Origin: UBA10324 sp038326325
GTDB lineage: Bacteria > Bacteroidota > Bacteroidia > Chitinophagales > UBA10324
Assembly: GCA_038326325.1 (NCBI GenBank)
Contig: JBBQJW010000010.1
Location: 65,986-129,985, forward strand
Length of the DNA stretch: 64,000 bases
Direction: 5' to 3'
In this document: piece after piece, positions 9,351-18,168 of the stretch
Layout of the letters: every line of letters begins with the position of its first letter
Numbering within the stretch: the first letter of the stretch is position 1
Notes under the pieces: generated by a model
The model's input: only the letters and a program-made list of their open reading frames with translations
What the model was told of the DNA's origin: nothing
Database searches by the model: none
Position numbers and translations under genes: made by a program

Positions 9351-10473
9351 AAAATTTTGATGCCGCCTGATATTTCATTTTCCCATCAAGCACAAGAACT
9401 ACTTCTTTCCTTAAATCGTCGAGTGGAATAATATCGTCATTCCATCCATACGGATAAGTGTAATGCATACCTGCACTTTTATCCTTTTCGCACAACAGAT
9501 ATTTCGGACCGTCAGGCAATTTAATTGTTTGTTCAACTAAAAATGTCCGTTCAACTTTATTGCCTTCTTTATTAAGAAGATAAATTTTGTAAAAAATATC
9601 CAGCGACTCCTTTGGATCAACGAGATATTTATAAACAGTCGCTTTTTGTCCATTCCAATCAAATTCGTCTATCGCAACATTTTTGAAATTCATAATGTCC
9701 TCTGAAAGTTCTTTGTTCTTATAAGCAACTTTCATTAACGCAAAAATGCTATCTGCTTTTTCAAAATCATTTTCAGCATTATAAGCTTTCATTAACTTCG
9801 GATACAGAATATAATTTTTAGGATCAAGAGCAATTGCCCGGGAATATGCCTTCGCAGATTTTTTATAATCAAAAGTAAAAGTGTATTCAAGTTGTCCGAT
9901 GGCAACTAATACATCTTCATAATAACTATTATCCGATGACATACTATCCAGTGCTTCGTAATACAATATCAATGCTTTTTTGTAATCCTGTCTATCATGA
10001 TAAATTGCTGCAACCCAGAAGTAAGGCTCCGGATAAGTCTTAGGAAGTTTTTTCGCCTGCTCAAAAACTTCTAATGCTTTGTCAATTTCTCCTTCGTTGT
10101 AATAAATCACTCCTTTCTCGTTCATAAATTCCTGATTAGCGGGTTCCATTTTAATTGCAATTTCAATTTCTATTATTGCCTCATTATACCTTTTCTCGTA
10201 ACGGAGTGAAAGTCCTTTATAAAAATGAACAGAACCATCATTCAATCCTTTGGAGATCGCCTTATCGTAAAACTCAATGGCCTTATCATCATTTTCAAGT
10301 TGGAAATAAGCATACCCTACCATGTAAAGTTGTTCGCCTGTTAATTCGTCAGACTTGCTATCGTATTTTATTAGTTCATGATAATTTCTTGAATTGTAGA
10401 ATTCCTCAAGAGTCTGACTATAAGTCAAAGAATAAATTAAAATTGTTAGTAGAGTTAAAATAATTCTCATCAT
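9349..10473 (-). CDS. Secreted tetratricopeptide repeat protein
   Basis: A 374-aa protein with a signal peptide (residues 1-19, ending SLTYSQ). Residues about 25-240 are consecutive TPR units, recognisable by the Y/F-x-x-A...A-x-x-L-x-P spacing in stretches such as AIEFYDKAISKGLN and ALEVFEQAKKLP, roughly five or six repeats. The last 130 residues do not fit TPRs and are probably a beta-rich C-terminal domain. No catalytic motif is visible. Likely periplasmic or outer-membrane-associated scaffold. It is a single gene between the DUF2339 gene and the small operon at 10.6-12.9 kb. Confidence 0.8.
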   Translation of the reverse strand: MMRIILTLLTILIYSLTYSQTLEEFYNSRNYHELIKYDSKSDELTGEQLYMVGYAYFQLENDDKAIEFYDKAISKGLNDGSVHFYKGLSLRYEKRYNEAIIEIEIAIKMEPANQEFMNEKGVIYYNEGEIDKALEVFEQAKKLPKTYPEPYFWVAAIYHDRQDYKKALILYYEALDSMSSDNSYYEDVLVAIGQLEYTFTFDYKKSAKAYSRAIALDPKNYILYPKLMKAYNAENDFEKADSIFALMKVAYKNKELSEDIMNFKNVAIDEFDWNGQKATVYKYLVDPKESLDIFYKIYLLNKEGNKVERTFLVEQTIKLPDGPKYLLCEKDKSAGMHYTYPYGWNDDIIPLDDLRKEVVLVLDGKMKYQAASKF

Positions 10474-10599
10474 GTTATTTAGTTATTGTGTTCTTCCGTT
10501 TATCATTTAATCAAATAAAAATAAATTTTATTTCAGCAATCAGGAATTTTTTGATGAACGGATTGTCCATAAACTGCTTAAATGCAAAGGGAATAACTG

Positions 10600-11022
10600 T
10601 TACAGTCTGTTAAATTTAGATGCGAAGAAAATCATTAAGAAAACAATACTGAGGTATATCCAGAACATAGTAAATGCTATGTGAACCATTGTTTCAAAGA
10701 ATTTTCCTTTCCAGAGCTGTGTTGAGTACCCGAACAGTTGAATAAAAAAACGGATGTTCCAGAAAACGGCAAGCCCCAGTATTATTCTGTTTCCTAAAAC
10801 TGTTCGTATCAATTCAGTTGAAGATGTGAGACAGAGTATTCCCATCAAAAAAACAGTAAGTGCAATAAAAAAGGAATGCACCTTCATCATTTGTCTATTC
10901 ATAATGCTCAAAGAACTCAATTCACTTTTCCATTTAAAGTATCTCGGAAAGATGATATGAATGAGTGCAAGTATGACCAGGAGCCATCCGCATATTTTAA
11001 GATGTAGTTCCATATTTTTCAA
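10600..11022 (-). CDS. Small four-helix membrane protein
   Basis: A 140-aa protein with about four hydrophobic helices (about 8-25, 48-66, 78-98 and 112-134) and short loops. No family is named with confidence. The start overlaps the 3' end of the upstream methyltransferase-like gene by 26 bp, so the two are translationally linked. It is the last gene of the four-gene minus-strand operon. The stop codon TAA lies inside a TGTWACA site (CTGTAACAG, 10597-10605). Confidence 0.65.
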   Translation of the reverse strand: MKNMELHLKICGWLLVILALIHIIFPRYFKWKSELSSLSIMNRQMMKVHSFFIALTVFLMGILCLTSSTELIRTVLGNRIILGLAVFWNIRFFIQLFGYSTQLWKGKFFETMVHIAFTMFWIYLSIVFLMIFFASKFNRL

Positions 11023-11761
11023 GTATAAAAGTTTTAATGAAAGATGTTACACTAATCGTTTTAACAATTTTAAAATGAGCAGTTTCAAAAATTTTCTTCC
11101 ACGACGATTCAGAGAAAAAATGAAAAGCACCAATGTTATAAGCAAAAAAATTCGGAAGATTTCTTAAATGTTCAGTCACTATTATTTGACCTTTTTGATT
11201 GAGCATTCGTTCAAGCTCCTTAAAAAAAATAATTCGTTCAGATTCATTTCTGATTTCGTGTGCAGACAGAATTACAAAAATCTTATCGGCATAATTATCA
11301 TCCAATGGAATTGCTGATGTACTTACTTGTATAGTATTGGGAAACGGAGGATATGCCTTTCTCGCACGACTGATAGAAACTTCAGTGTGCTTTAACGGAT
11401 TGTAAAAATCAAAAACAATTAATTCAGAGTCCGGGAATTTCTCTTTCAGTAAAATGCTTGTTTCATCAAAACCTGAATTAATATTTACAATTTTGTTATT
11501 GTTCTCATTTAACAATTCGCTTAACCAATTCAATTTATATAATCCGGATAAATCATAAACATAAAATGAAACAAGAAGCGTAATTACAGTTGTCAAAAGA
11601 ATTAAACTTAATAAAATACTGAAATAAATATGGAATGGTTCATTAAAATAATTTTTCAGAAACAAAAGGAAAAAAGCAAGTGTAACAGACAACAAATAAA
11701 AATGCCAATTAAACCTGATGATATTTCCAACTCCCTGAAAAGGTTTTCTTATGCTTTCCAT
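10997..11761 (-). CDS. Membrane-anchored class I SAM methyltransferase-like protein
   Basis: A 254-aa protein with two hydrophobic N-terminal helices (about 20-40 and 47-69) followed by a Rossmann-like domain. The fold signals are degenerate: IVNINSGFDE occupies the place of the glycine-rich SAM motif I, LIVFDFY the acidic end of strand 2, and IFVILSAHEIRNESERI with LNQKGQIIVTEHL match the post-motif regions of class I methyltransferases. The substrate is unknown. It overlaps the DUF2071 gene by 13 bp and the small membrane protein by 26 bp. Because motif I lacks the usual GxGxG, activity is uncertain. Confidence 0.6.
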   Translation of the reverse strand: MESIRKPFQGVGNIIRFNWHFYLLSVTLAFFLLFLKNYFNEPFHIYFSILLSLILLTTVITLLVSFYVYDLSGLYKLNWLSELLNENNNKIVNINSGFDETSILLKEKFPDSELIVFDFYNPLKHTEVSISRARKAYPPFPNTIQVSTSAIPLDDNYADKIFVILSAHEIRNESERIIFFKELERMLNQKGQIIVTEHLRNLPNFFAYNIGAFHFFSESSWKKIFETAHFKIVKTISVTSFIKTFILEKYGTTS

Positions 11762-12531
11762 TTCTCAATTTTTCCTTTCTTCCAGTAATAAGGAATATTG
11801 TTTGTGATAAACGCATTCGCTAAAGTCACATCTTTAAGTTTAAGAGAATCTAAAAATGATATTTGATAATCATTAACCTTTAAAGGAGCAGGTATCCAGT
11901 TTTCCCTCACTCCTTCAATGATTAAAACTTCCTTTTTCATGGAATTGAATGTAAAAGTAAATGGTAATGGTCCTGCAAATTTTCTTGCTTCTTTCCAATC
12001 AATGAATGGAGAATTTTCAGGAAGAGAAATTGATTCTGTTTGAGTTTCAATTTCAATTTTTAATCCTGACTTAACTGAGGTTATCCTTAATTTATTTTCG
12101 TTCCCGATTTTTTTAATATCAGTAGTAGTATAGTTATAGTGTGTAAATATGTTTCCGAGTAATTCCATTTTTTTCTTGTCAGTTTCAGATTTAAGAATGA
12201 ATAACCCACGGAGTCTTTTTCCTTCAGCATTGACATACTTCACAAAGACGCGATACCCAATTAAGAAAAAATCATTGCCTAGTAATTTGGGAAAACCTTT
12301 TGGCCTTAGTCCTTTTGTTTGAACCATCGCAACAGCAATGAAAGCCCAGCGCTCGTTTAAAGTATCCAACTTTAAACATTCCGGAATCAGTTTTTCTATT
12401 TCCTCTTTAGGAACTGCAAATGTTAAAACAATTGAACTTTCAAAAAATGCTTCAACTGCAAAGGGATGATTTTTCAGAAATGAAAACATTCTATGAATGT
12501 TGAATTGATCGCTTGTTGATGATAAACTCAT
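11749..12531 (-). CDS. DUF2071 (YqjF-like) protein
   Basis: A 260-aa soluble protein of the DUF2071/acetoacetate decarboxylase-like fold. Family features include the VPKEEIEKLIPECLKLDTL segment near residue 40, the RGLFILKSETD strand, and the C-terminal region around residues 230-245. DUF2071 proteins often lie next to DoxX-like membrane proteins, and here the upstream gene is exactly that, overlapping by 41 bp. Biochemical role unknown. Confidence 0.7.
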   Translation of the reverse strand: MSLSSTSDQFNIHRMFSFLKNHPFAVEAFFESSIVLTFAVPKEEIEKLIPECLKLDTLNERWAFIAVAMVQTKGLRPKGFPKLLGNDFFLIGYRVFVKYVNAEGKRLRGLFILKSETDKKKMELLGNIFTHYNYTTTDIKKIGNENKLRITSVKSGLKIEIETQTESISLPENSPFIDWKEARKFAGPLPFTFTFNSMKKEVLIIEGVRENWIPAPLKVNDYQISFLDSLKLKDVTLANAFITNNIPYYWKKGKIEKWKA

Positions 12532-12880
12532 TACAATATATCAAAAGAATAAACAGCATCGCAAATACCGAATTGAATTTTCCCCAAAGCAATAAATCAG
12601 GGGCAAGGAAAAATTCAAGAGTGTTCATTGAAGCAATAATCACCATTTGTGTTACACTATTGAAACGAGATTTAATACCACTGATAACCCATACCGCAAT
12701 TAGTATTTCAGAAATACCAATTGCTCTCGTAAAAAGTGTCGCATATTCTTCACCTAAAATTCTTGCAACAATTTGCTCGTGTCGCGGAACAAGATTCAAC
12801 ACTTTACAAAAAAGTCCGTTCGCAATCCAAACCATTGCAATGAGATAATTAAGAATTTTATAAATAGTATTTGCTTTCAT
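12491..12880 (-). CDS. DoxX-like membrane protein
   Basis: A 129-aa protein with four predicted membrane helices (about 8-27, 55-71, 76-95 and 98-119). The NYLIAMVWIANGLFCKVLN start and the acidic/aromatic pattern in GISEILIAVWVISG match the DoxX-like family of small inner-membrane proteins. It is the first gene of a tightly packed operon (DoxX-like, DUF2071, methyltransferase-like, small membrane protein), all with overlapping ends. In other bacteria this pair is linked to redox or quinone-related functions, but nothing here proves a role. Confidence 0.7.
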   Translation of the reverse strand: MKANTIYKILNYLIAMVWIANGLFCKVLNLVPRHEQIVARILGEEYATLFTRAIGISEILIAVWVISGIKSRFNSVTQMVIIASMNTLEFFLAPDLLLWGKFNSVFAMLFILLIYCNEFIINKRSIQHS

Positions 12881-13052
12881 TTTTACTTTATCAATATGAA
12901 AGAAGTCAGTTTGCCCTTTTGTGTTTTGTTTAACAATGTAATTCTTAGTTCAAACATACTACTGGGTTCCAAATGCTGCCGTATAAAACACACCCACACA
13001 CGAAAAACATACACTTCTCGTTATTTTCACATAACCAAATTAAAAACATTGT

Positions 13053-15410
13053 ATGAAAGCGACATTAATGTTCCTGCACAGGAACGCAAAGTGCTCTTCT
13101 TTTTTTCTTTTTCTGCTGTTCACAAATTCGTTTTTGCTTAAGGCGCAAAATGGGGAGGATGCAGATGACAAAACTCTTTCACCTTACTTTGTCGTACTCA
13201 GCGAGCATCCTGGAACCGACAATCTTCCGCTGAAAGAAACTTCGGCAAGTGTAAATATTGTTGGAGTGATTGCAGATGTAACAGTGAAGCAGGTGTATAT
13301 CAATTCAGGATTAAACACACTCGAAGCCATTTATACTTTTCCGCTTTCGACAAGGGCTGCAGTGTATGGGATGCAGATGAAGATCGGCTCGCGCACCGTT
13401 ACAGCAAAAATTGAAGAGAAGAAAAAAGCGCGCGATGATTATGAAAAAGCGAAGACGGAGGGCAAGCGCACTTCACTGCTGGAGCAAAGTCGTCCCAATG
13501 TGTTTACGATGAATGTCGGCAACATTGCAGCGAACGACACCATAACGGTTGAACTGAAATACACCGAACTGCTCATTCCTGAAAAGGGAATTTATTCTTT
13601 TGTTTATCCAACTGTTGTAGGTCCGCGGTATTCGAACAAGTCAAAAGAAACAGCAAGCGCCGACGACAATTTTGTGAGCACTCCTTACACCAAGGAAGGT
13701 GTGATGCCCGCTTACCGGTATGGAATTAATGTTCAGATTCATTCGGGTATACCGGTACAGAATGTGGTTTGCATCACTCATAAAACTGTGGTTGCCTATA
13801 CTGATTTATATAACGCAACTGTGATGATAGACCCTGCCGAAACCAACGGCGGAAACAGGGATGTGATTATTAACTATTCGCTTCAGGGAGATAAAATAGA
13901 ATCGGGTGTGATGCTCTACGAAAACGGAGACGAAAATTTTTTCATGGTGATGATTCAGCCACCGAAAAAAGTGTTGAAAGAAGAAATTCCTCCGAGAGAA
14001 TATATTTTCATTGTAGATGTGTCGGGTTCAATGCACGGATTTCCGATTGACCTCTCTAAAAAATTATTGCGGAATCTTATTCTTAACCTGAACCCAAACG
14101 ATAAATTTAATGTGCTGCTTTTCTCAGGTGCTACTGCTACCATGAGTCCTTCATCGGTGGATGCGACAATTGAAAATTTCAATAAGGCAGTTGCATTTCT
14201 TGATGCTGAAAGAGGATATGGCGGAACAGAATTGCTTCCGGCAATGCAGGTGGCGTATGCACTTCCGCGCACTGACCCCGACCTCTCGCGGTCGTTTGTG
14301 ATTGTGACAGACGGATATGTTTCCATTGAAAAAGAAACTTTCGATTACATACGCAACAACACTGGCAATACTAATTTTTTCAGCTTCGGAATTGGTAGCT
14401 CAGTGAACCGATACCTGATGGAAGGCATGGCATTCATGGGTGGTGGTGAAGCAATGATTGTGACCAAGCCGGAATTTGCTGATGAACAGGCGGAGAAATT
14501 CAGAAACTACATTAACACGCCTGTACTCACTCAGATAAAAACAGACTTCGGAAATTTTTCTGCTTATGATGTGCAGCCTTCTTCGTCGCCCGACATGCTT
14601 GCGGAGCGCCCGATAATTATTTTCGGAAAGTACACCGGAAGCCCGACAGGAATTATTACTGTAAAAGGTAAAGCAGGAAGAAATACTTACAAGCAATCGT
14701 TCGACCTATCGCAGGTGAAACCGCTTAAAACAAATTCAGCACTCCGTTATTTATGGGCGAGAGAAAAAATTAAATTGCTCGATTATTATGATTCGGATAA
14801 CGGATACAGTAATAGCGGAGATAAATCAGAAGGAGAAATATTAGCACTCGGATTAAAATACAACCTGATGACCAACTACACTTCTTTCATTGCAATTGAT
14901 GAAGAAGTTATTCGCGACAAGGATGGAAAATTAGTGACTGTTACACAGGCAAATCCGTTACCTGAAGGTGTATCAGATTATGCAGTTGGGTTTGATATGA
15001 CTGTAAGCGGAAACAGTTTGGGGTCGATAAATGCCAATGGTTCTTCTATCTATAATTATTCTGTAACAACGGAAAATGAAATTACCACCGAGGATTCATC
15101 TTATCTGTTTGCTGAAGCAATGCCAATATTTCCGGGTGGAGAAGATTCACTTGCTGCCTTCATACAAAGAAATATTATATATCCGTCATGTGAAAAAGAC
15201 AAAGGTGTTACAGGAGTAGTGTATGTTTCTTTCTTTGTGGAAACTGACGGAAGCATTTCGGATGTGAAACTGATGAAAGGAATAAGTAATGCACTGAATG
15301 AGGAAGCGCTGCGCGTCGTGAAGAAAATGCCAAAGTGGATTCCGGGAACACTGAATGGAAATGCTCAAAGAGTGCAGATGACATTGCCTGTTAAATTCAA
15401 GTTGAAATAG
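13053..15410 (+). CDS. VIT and von Willebrand A domain protein with TonB C-terminal domain
   Basis: A 785-aa exported protein. A signal peptide ends near residue 31 (LLKAQ). Residues about 45-175 form a VIT domain (inter-alpha-trypsin inhibitor-like). Residues about 315-490 form a vWA domain with an intact metal-ion adhesion site D322-V-S324-G-S326. The last 80 residues match the TonB C-terminal domain (YPSCEKDKGVTGVVYVSFFV; IPGTLNGNAQRVQMTLPVKF). VIT-vWA is a common surface pair, but joining it to a TonB_C module is unusual. It precedes the lipoprotein at 15460 on the same strand. Likely periplasmic or surface; ligand unknown. Confidence 0.85.
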   Translation: MKATLMFLHRNAKCSSFFLFLLFTNSFLLKAQNGEDADDKTLSPYFVVLSEHPGTDNLPLKETSASVNIVGVIADVTVKQVYINSGLNTLEAIYTFPLSTRAAVYGMQMKIGSRTVTAKIEEKKKARDDYEKAKTEGKRTSLLEQSRPNVFTMNVGNIAANDTITVELKYTELLIPEKGIYSFVYPTVVGPRYSNKSKETASADDNFVSTPYTKEGVMPAYRYGINVQIHSGIPVQNVVCITHKTVVAYTDLYNATVMIDPAETNGGNRDVIINYSLQGDKIESGVMLYENGDENFFMVMIQPPKKVLKEEIPPREYIFIVDVSGSMHGFPIDLSKKLLRNLILNLNPNDKFNVLLFSGATATMSPSSVDATIENFNKAVAFLDAERGYGGTELLPAMQVAYALPRTDPDLSRSFVIVTDGYVSIEKETFDYIRNNTGNTNFFSFGIGSSVNRYLMEGMAFMGGGEAMIVTKPEFADEQAEKFRNYINTPVLTQIKTDFGNFSAYDVQPSSSPDMLAERPIIIFGKYTGSPTGIITVKGKAGRNTYKQSFDLSQVKPLKTNSALRYLWAREKIKLLDYYDSDNGYSNSGDKSEGEILALGLKYNLMTNYTSFIAIDEEVIRDKDGKLVTVTQANPLPEGVSDYAVGFDMTVSGNSLGSINANGSSIYNYSVTTENEITTEDSSYLFAEAMPIFPGGEDSLAAFIQRNIIYPSCEKDKGVTGVVYVSFFVETDGSISDVKLMKGISNALNEEALRVVKKMPKWIPGTLNGNAQRVQMTLPVKFKLK

Positions 15411-15420
15411 GGTTAGTGAA

Positions 15421-15459
15421 TTGTCAAGAGTGAATTCTTCGACCGGCTCAGAATGACAA
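15421..15459. repeat. Extragenic inverted-repeat element
   Basis: A compact element between two co-directional genes. TTGTCA (15421-15426) pairs with TGACAA (15454-15459), and inside it ATTCT (15434-15438) pairs with AGAAT (15450-15454) around TCGACCGGCTC. The core, read on the minus strand, resembles the TCATTCTGAG...GTCGAAGAAT repeat that I recall from many Bacteroidota and other genomes. It directly abuts the ATG of the lipoprotein gene at 15460, so it forms that gene's leader. Confidence 0.55.
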
Positions 15460-16653
15460 ATGGTGAATAGAAAAAAAATCTTCTTCCGGTTTTTTAGTGC
15501 GATTATTCTCTGTATGATTTTTTGTTCGTGCTGCGAAAACAAAACAAACGAAAAATCTGTTACAGTAATTCCGCTCACTCAAACGGATACCATTGCGCGA
15601 ACGAGCATCACATTTATTCTTGGCAAAGACGACAACACACGAAACCCGTATTACGCACTGGCTAATCAGTATTATCGTCTGAGCGAAACGGAGAAAACAG
15701 AGATAGTGATTGATTCACTCATTTCACTCACCGAGGTTCGCAATTATCTCGCTGTGCACCGTCCGGTAAATAAGCGTCCGTGGGGATTGATAAACTTAGT
15801 GACACACGGAAACGAATTCGTTGACCTGAGTGTGTATGTTTCGCCTACGGGTTCGCGTGTGTCGGAAGAAAGTTTGCAAAAAGCAATTGACGATTCTGTT
15901 TTTCTGCCACTTGATTCTTTAACGATTGATGATAAAACACTTTTCAATTTACATGGATGTGCAGTTGGGAATAATACACGGTTGCTGAATCTGCTTGGCG
16001 TTGCGTTTGGCGGGGGTCCCACTCCCGCGCTTGTGAAGGCATCACGGATGTTTGAATATTATGCTTACCTCTCGCCGAATAAAAATCCGCAGAGCATAAG
16101 GCATTACTACGCGCGGGTGTGGTACGGATATTACAAAGTTGATTCGCTGCCCGACGAACAGATTTTAACGGCGCAACTGAAAAACAAATATCCAAACGAC
16201 TCGGTTGATTGGGTACAAGCACTGCGCAGGCAATATCCTTCAGACCCTTCACAGGTGTATCACATGAACCTGCACATACCAGTGGTATGGGAAGATTTTT
16301 ACGAAAGCAAAAATGAGATGCCTGACCTGCGCACCAAAGCAAAGCAGGACAAATGGGTGGATGATAAAACGGAATTTCTTGCGCTGCTCTCCAAAACGGC
16401 AATACCCCGCGAATATTTCCGCATTAAATTTTACACTCTCACCTACAGCCGCGACTCCGGTATCATTTATTCCGGTAAGGTAAAAGGTATGGCAGGCATC
16501 ATCTGCATCATAAAACCAGAAGTGAAAGCCGTCGATGTACAGGGCATAAAACACCTCCCTTACATTCCTGCCGATAACGACAATCAGTTTTTCAGTTACT
16601 CCGTTACGAGACAAAATGAAAGTAATGGGTTGATGAGAATTTTACCATTATAA
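15460..16653 (+). CDS. Lipoprotein, possible clan CD cysteine peptidase
   Basis: A 397-aa predicted lipoprotein: basic start MVNRKK, hydrophobic stretch, then a FCSCC lipobox near residues 22-26. I do not recognise a named family. Two segments look like the clan CD (caspase, gingipain, clostripain) catalytic pair: a hydrophobic strand ending H116-G117 (LINLVTHGNE) and, 51 residues later, a strand ending C167 (FNLHGCAVG). The spacing is close to that of caspases. The C-terminal half has no recognised domain. If real it would be a surface peptidase; if not, an uncharacterised Bacteroidota lipoprotein. It follows the VIT-vWA gene and may be co-transcribed. Confidence 0.55.
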   Translation: MVNRKKIFFRFFSAIILCMIFCSCCENKTNEKSVTVIPLTQTDTIARTSITFILGKDDNTRNPYYALANQYYRLSETEKTEIVIDSLISLTEVRNYLAVHRPVNKRPWGLINLVTHGNEFVDLSVYVSPTGSRVSEESLQKAIDDSVFLPLDSLTIDDKTLFNLHGCAVGNNTRLLNLLGVAFGGGPTPALVKASRMFEYYAYLSPNKNPQSIRHYYARVWYGYYKVDSLPDEQILTAQLKNKYPNDSVDWVQALRRQYPSDPSQVYHMNLHIPVVWEDFYESKNEMPDLRTKAKQDKWVDDKTEFLALLSKTAIPREYFRIKFYTLTYSRDSGIIYSGKVKGMAGIICIIKPEVKAVDVQGIKHLPYIPADNDNQFFSYSVTRQNESNGLMRILPL

Positions 16654-16808
16654 AATCATTGAAGAAATTGGAAAGGAAAAAATCAAAGTGATATCTGATA
16701 TTGTAGCAATAATTTTTTTTGTGTTACAGAACTGAAGCGAAACTTAATTATACAAATAGAAGATAATATTTAATAAATATTAATCTCAGTAATAAAATAA
16801 TTATTAAG

Positions 16809-17465
16809 CTAATTCTTCAAAGTTGTAAAAACTCCAAGCGGTTCAGCATATAATGAATTATCCTTACTACTTCCATCACATTTACTTGCAACTGTCCAGA
16901 TATATTTTGTTTCTGGATTTAGATTAGAGAGCAGGAAATAATTTCCGTTTCCCTCTCCAACACTTACCATTACCCATTTCGGCCTCTCATTCTGAGTTTT
17001 ATAACGAATTATATACTTAGTACTATTCAGTGGTCCTGTCCAGTGTAACAGTACAGAAGTTGAAGTTATACTATCTACCTTAAGGTTAAATGGAGTTTCA
17101 CAGGGAAACTCAGTCGTGAAATTTACTTTAACAGAATATTCTGAAGTGTCTTTAAAATCAATATTGCAATAAGAAAGTATCTGTAATTCATAAGTCGAGT
17201 TCGGAGCAAGGTTAGAAATTTTCGTTATTGAGTCAGAAGGTAAAACACGCATTGAACTCCAAACCGATGTTCCAACTACTCTTGCCCTTAATTTATACCC
17301 GCAAGAACCTTTGACTTTTGACCATGAAATTTTCGCAAAAGAACTACCAGCTTTTACTGCTTTTAAATTTTCAGGAGTCAAACATTTATTTTGGGCCGTT
17401 ACATCACAAACTGAAAAAATCAATGCCACAATCAATGCAATGGATGTATTATAAAATTTAAACAT
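16809..17465 (-). CDS. Secreted protein with two fibronectin type III domains
   Basis: A 218-aa protein with a signal peptide (about residues 1-24, ending CDVTAQ) followed by two Fn3 domains (about 28-115 and 120-217). Each domain shows the conserved W in strand B/C (ISWSKV; LLHWTGP) and the Y/L-P-x-T-x-Y core (LAPNSTYELQI; LNPETKYIWTV). It lacks an obvious type IX C-terminal signal. It is the last gene of the surface-protein operon and is a paralogue of the gene just upstream (4 bp gap). Confidence 0.8.
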   Translation of the reverse strand: MFKFYNTSIALIVALIFSVCDVTAQNKCLTPENLKAVKAGSSFAKISWSKVKGSCGYKLRARVVGTSVWSSMRVLPSDSITKISNLAPNSTYELQILSYCNIDFKDTSEYSVKVNFTTEFPCETPFNLKVDSITSTSVLLHWTGPLNSTKYIIRYKTQNERPKWVMVSVGEGNGNYFLLSNLNPETKYIWTVASKCDGSSKDNSLYAEPLGVFTTLKN

Positions 17466-17469
17466 TTTT

Positions 17470-18168
17470 CTATTTTAAAGTTTTGAATTTAATATAAGGA
17501 GCAAAGAGGGGCGAAATTCCTCTTTCAGCACTGCCACAAATTGATTTTAAGGAAAGCACATATTCAGTATCAGGTTTCAGGTTTATTAATATATAGGCGG
17601 GTTGATATGTAGCATCAACTGTAACACTTAACCAATTTTTTATTTTTTGTTCATTAGGAGCATAAAACAATTTGAATTTTTTTGAATCGAGAGTTGAAGA
17701 CCATTCAATTGCAGCTGAAGAACTATCAATATTAGTTACCATTATTTTATTAGGAAGTTCGCAACCACAGCTAGTGATTAGCGTATCAGCCAGAGAAAAA
17801 TCAGAGGTATCATCAATATGACCGCTGCACATTATTCCCATTTGAACAATGTAAACAGAAACTGATTTCATCTTTGGAATCTGCATCACAGTATCAGGCG
17901 CATTGACCATAAAATAATTCCAAACAGAGTCATGAGGAGATTTTATTCTTGCACGATAAGCAAACGCCCCGGGAATTGAATTCCACTTTGTATTAATTGT
18001 TTTACCCGTGATACTTACAACAGAAAAATTTTTAAGCCCATTACATTTAGATTGAGAATAAGAATTCTGATAAAAAAAAATCAATAACAAAAAAATAATC
18101 GAGCCTATAAAAGAATATCTGGCTTCAGATAAATTTCGTATCAGATTAGCATTTACTTTGTTTTCCAT
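17470..18168 (-). CDS. Secreted fibronectin type III protein, paralogue of next gene
   Basis: A 232-aa protein. A long N terminus of about 20 residues precedes a hydrophobic segment (about 20-37, ending SYSQ), so the true start may be further in, although no better start is obvious. Two Fn3 domains follow (about 42-132 and 136-231) with the LKPDTEYVLSLKS core. The ATG overlaps the stop of the 1834-aa gene by one base, so it is translationally coupled to it. Cysteine positions (CSG, CGC) are shared with the paralogue. Likely a periplasmic or surface accessory of the giant proteins. Confidence 0.75.
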   Translation of the reverse strand: MENKVNANLIRNLSEARYSFIGSIIFLLLIFFYQNSYSQSKCNGLKNFSVVSITGKTINTKWNSIPGAFAYRARIKSPHDSVWNYFMVNAPDTVMQIPKMKSVSVYIVQMGIMCSGHIDDTSDFSLADTLITSCGCELPNKIMVTNIDSSSAAIEWSSTLDSKKFKLFYAPNEQKIKNWLSVTVDATYQPAYILINLKPDTEYVLSLKSICGSAERGISPLFAPYIKFKTLK

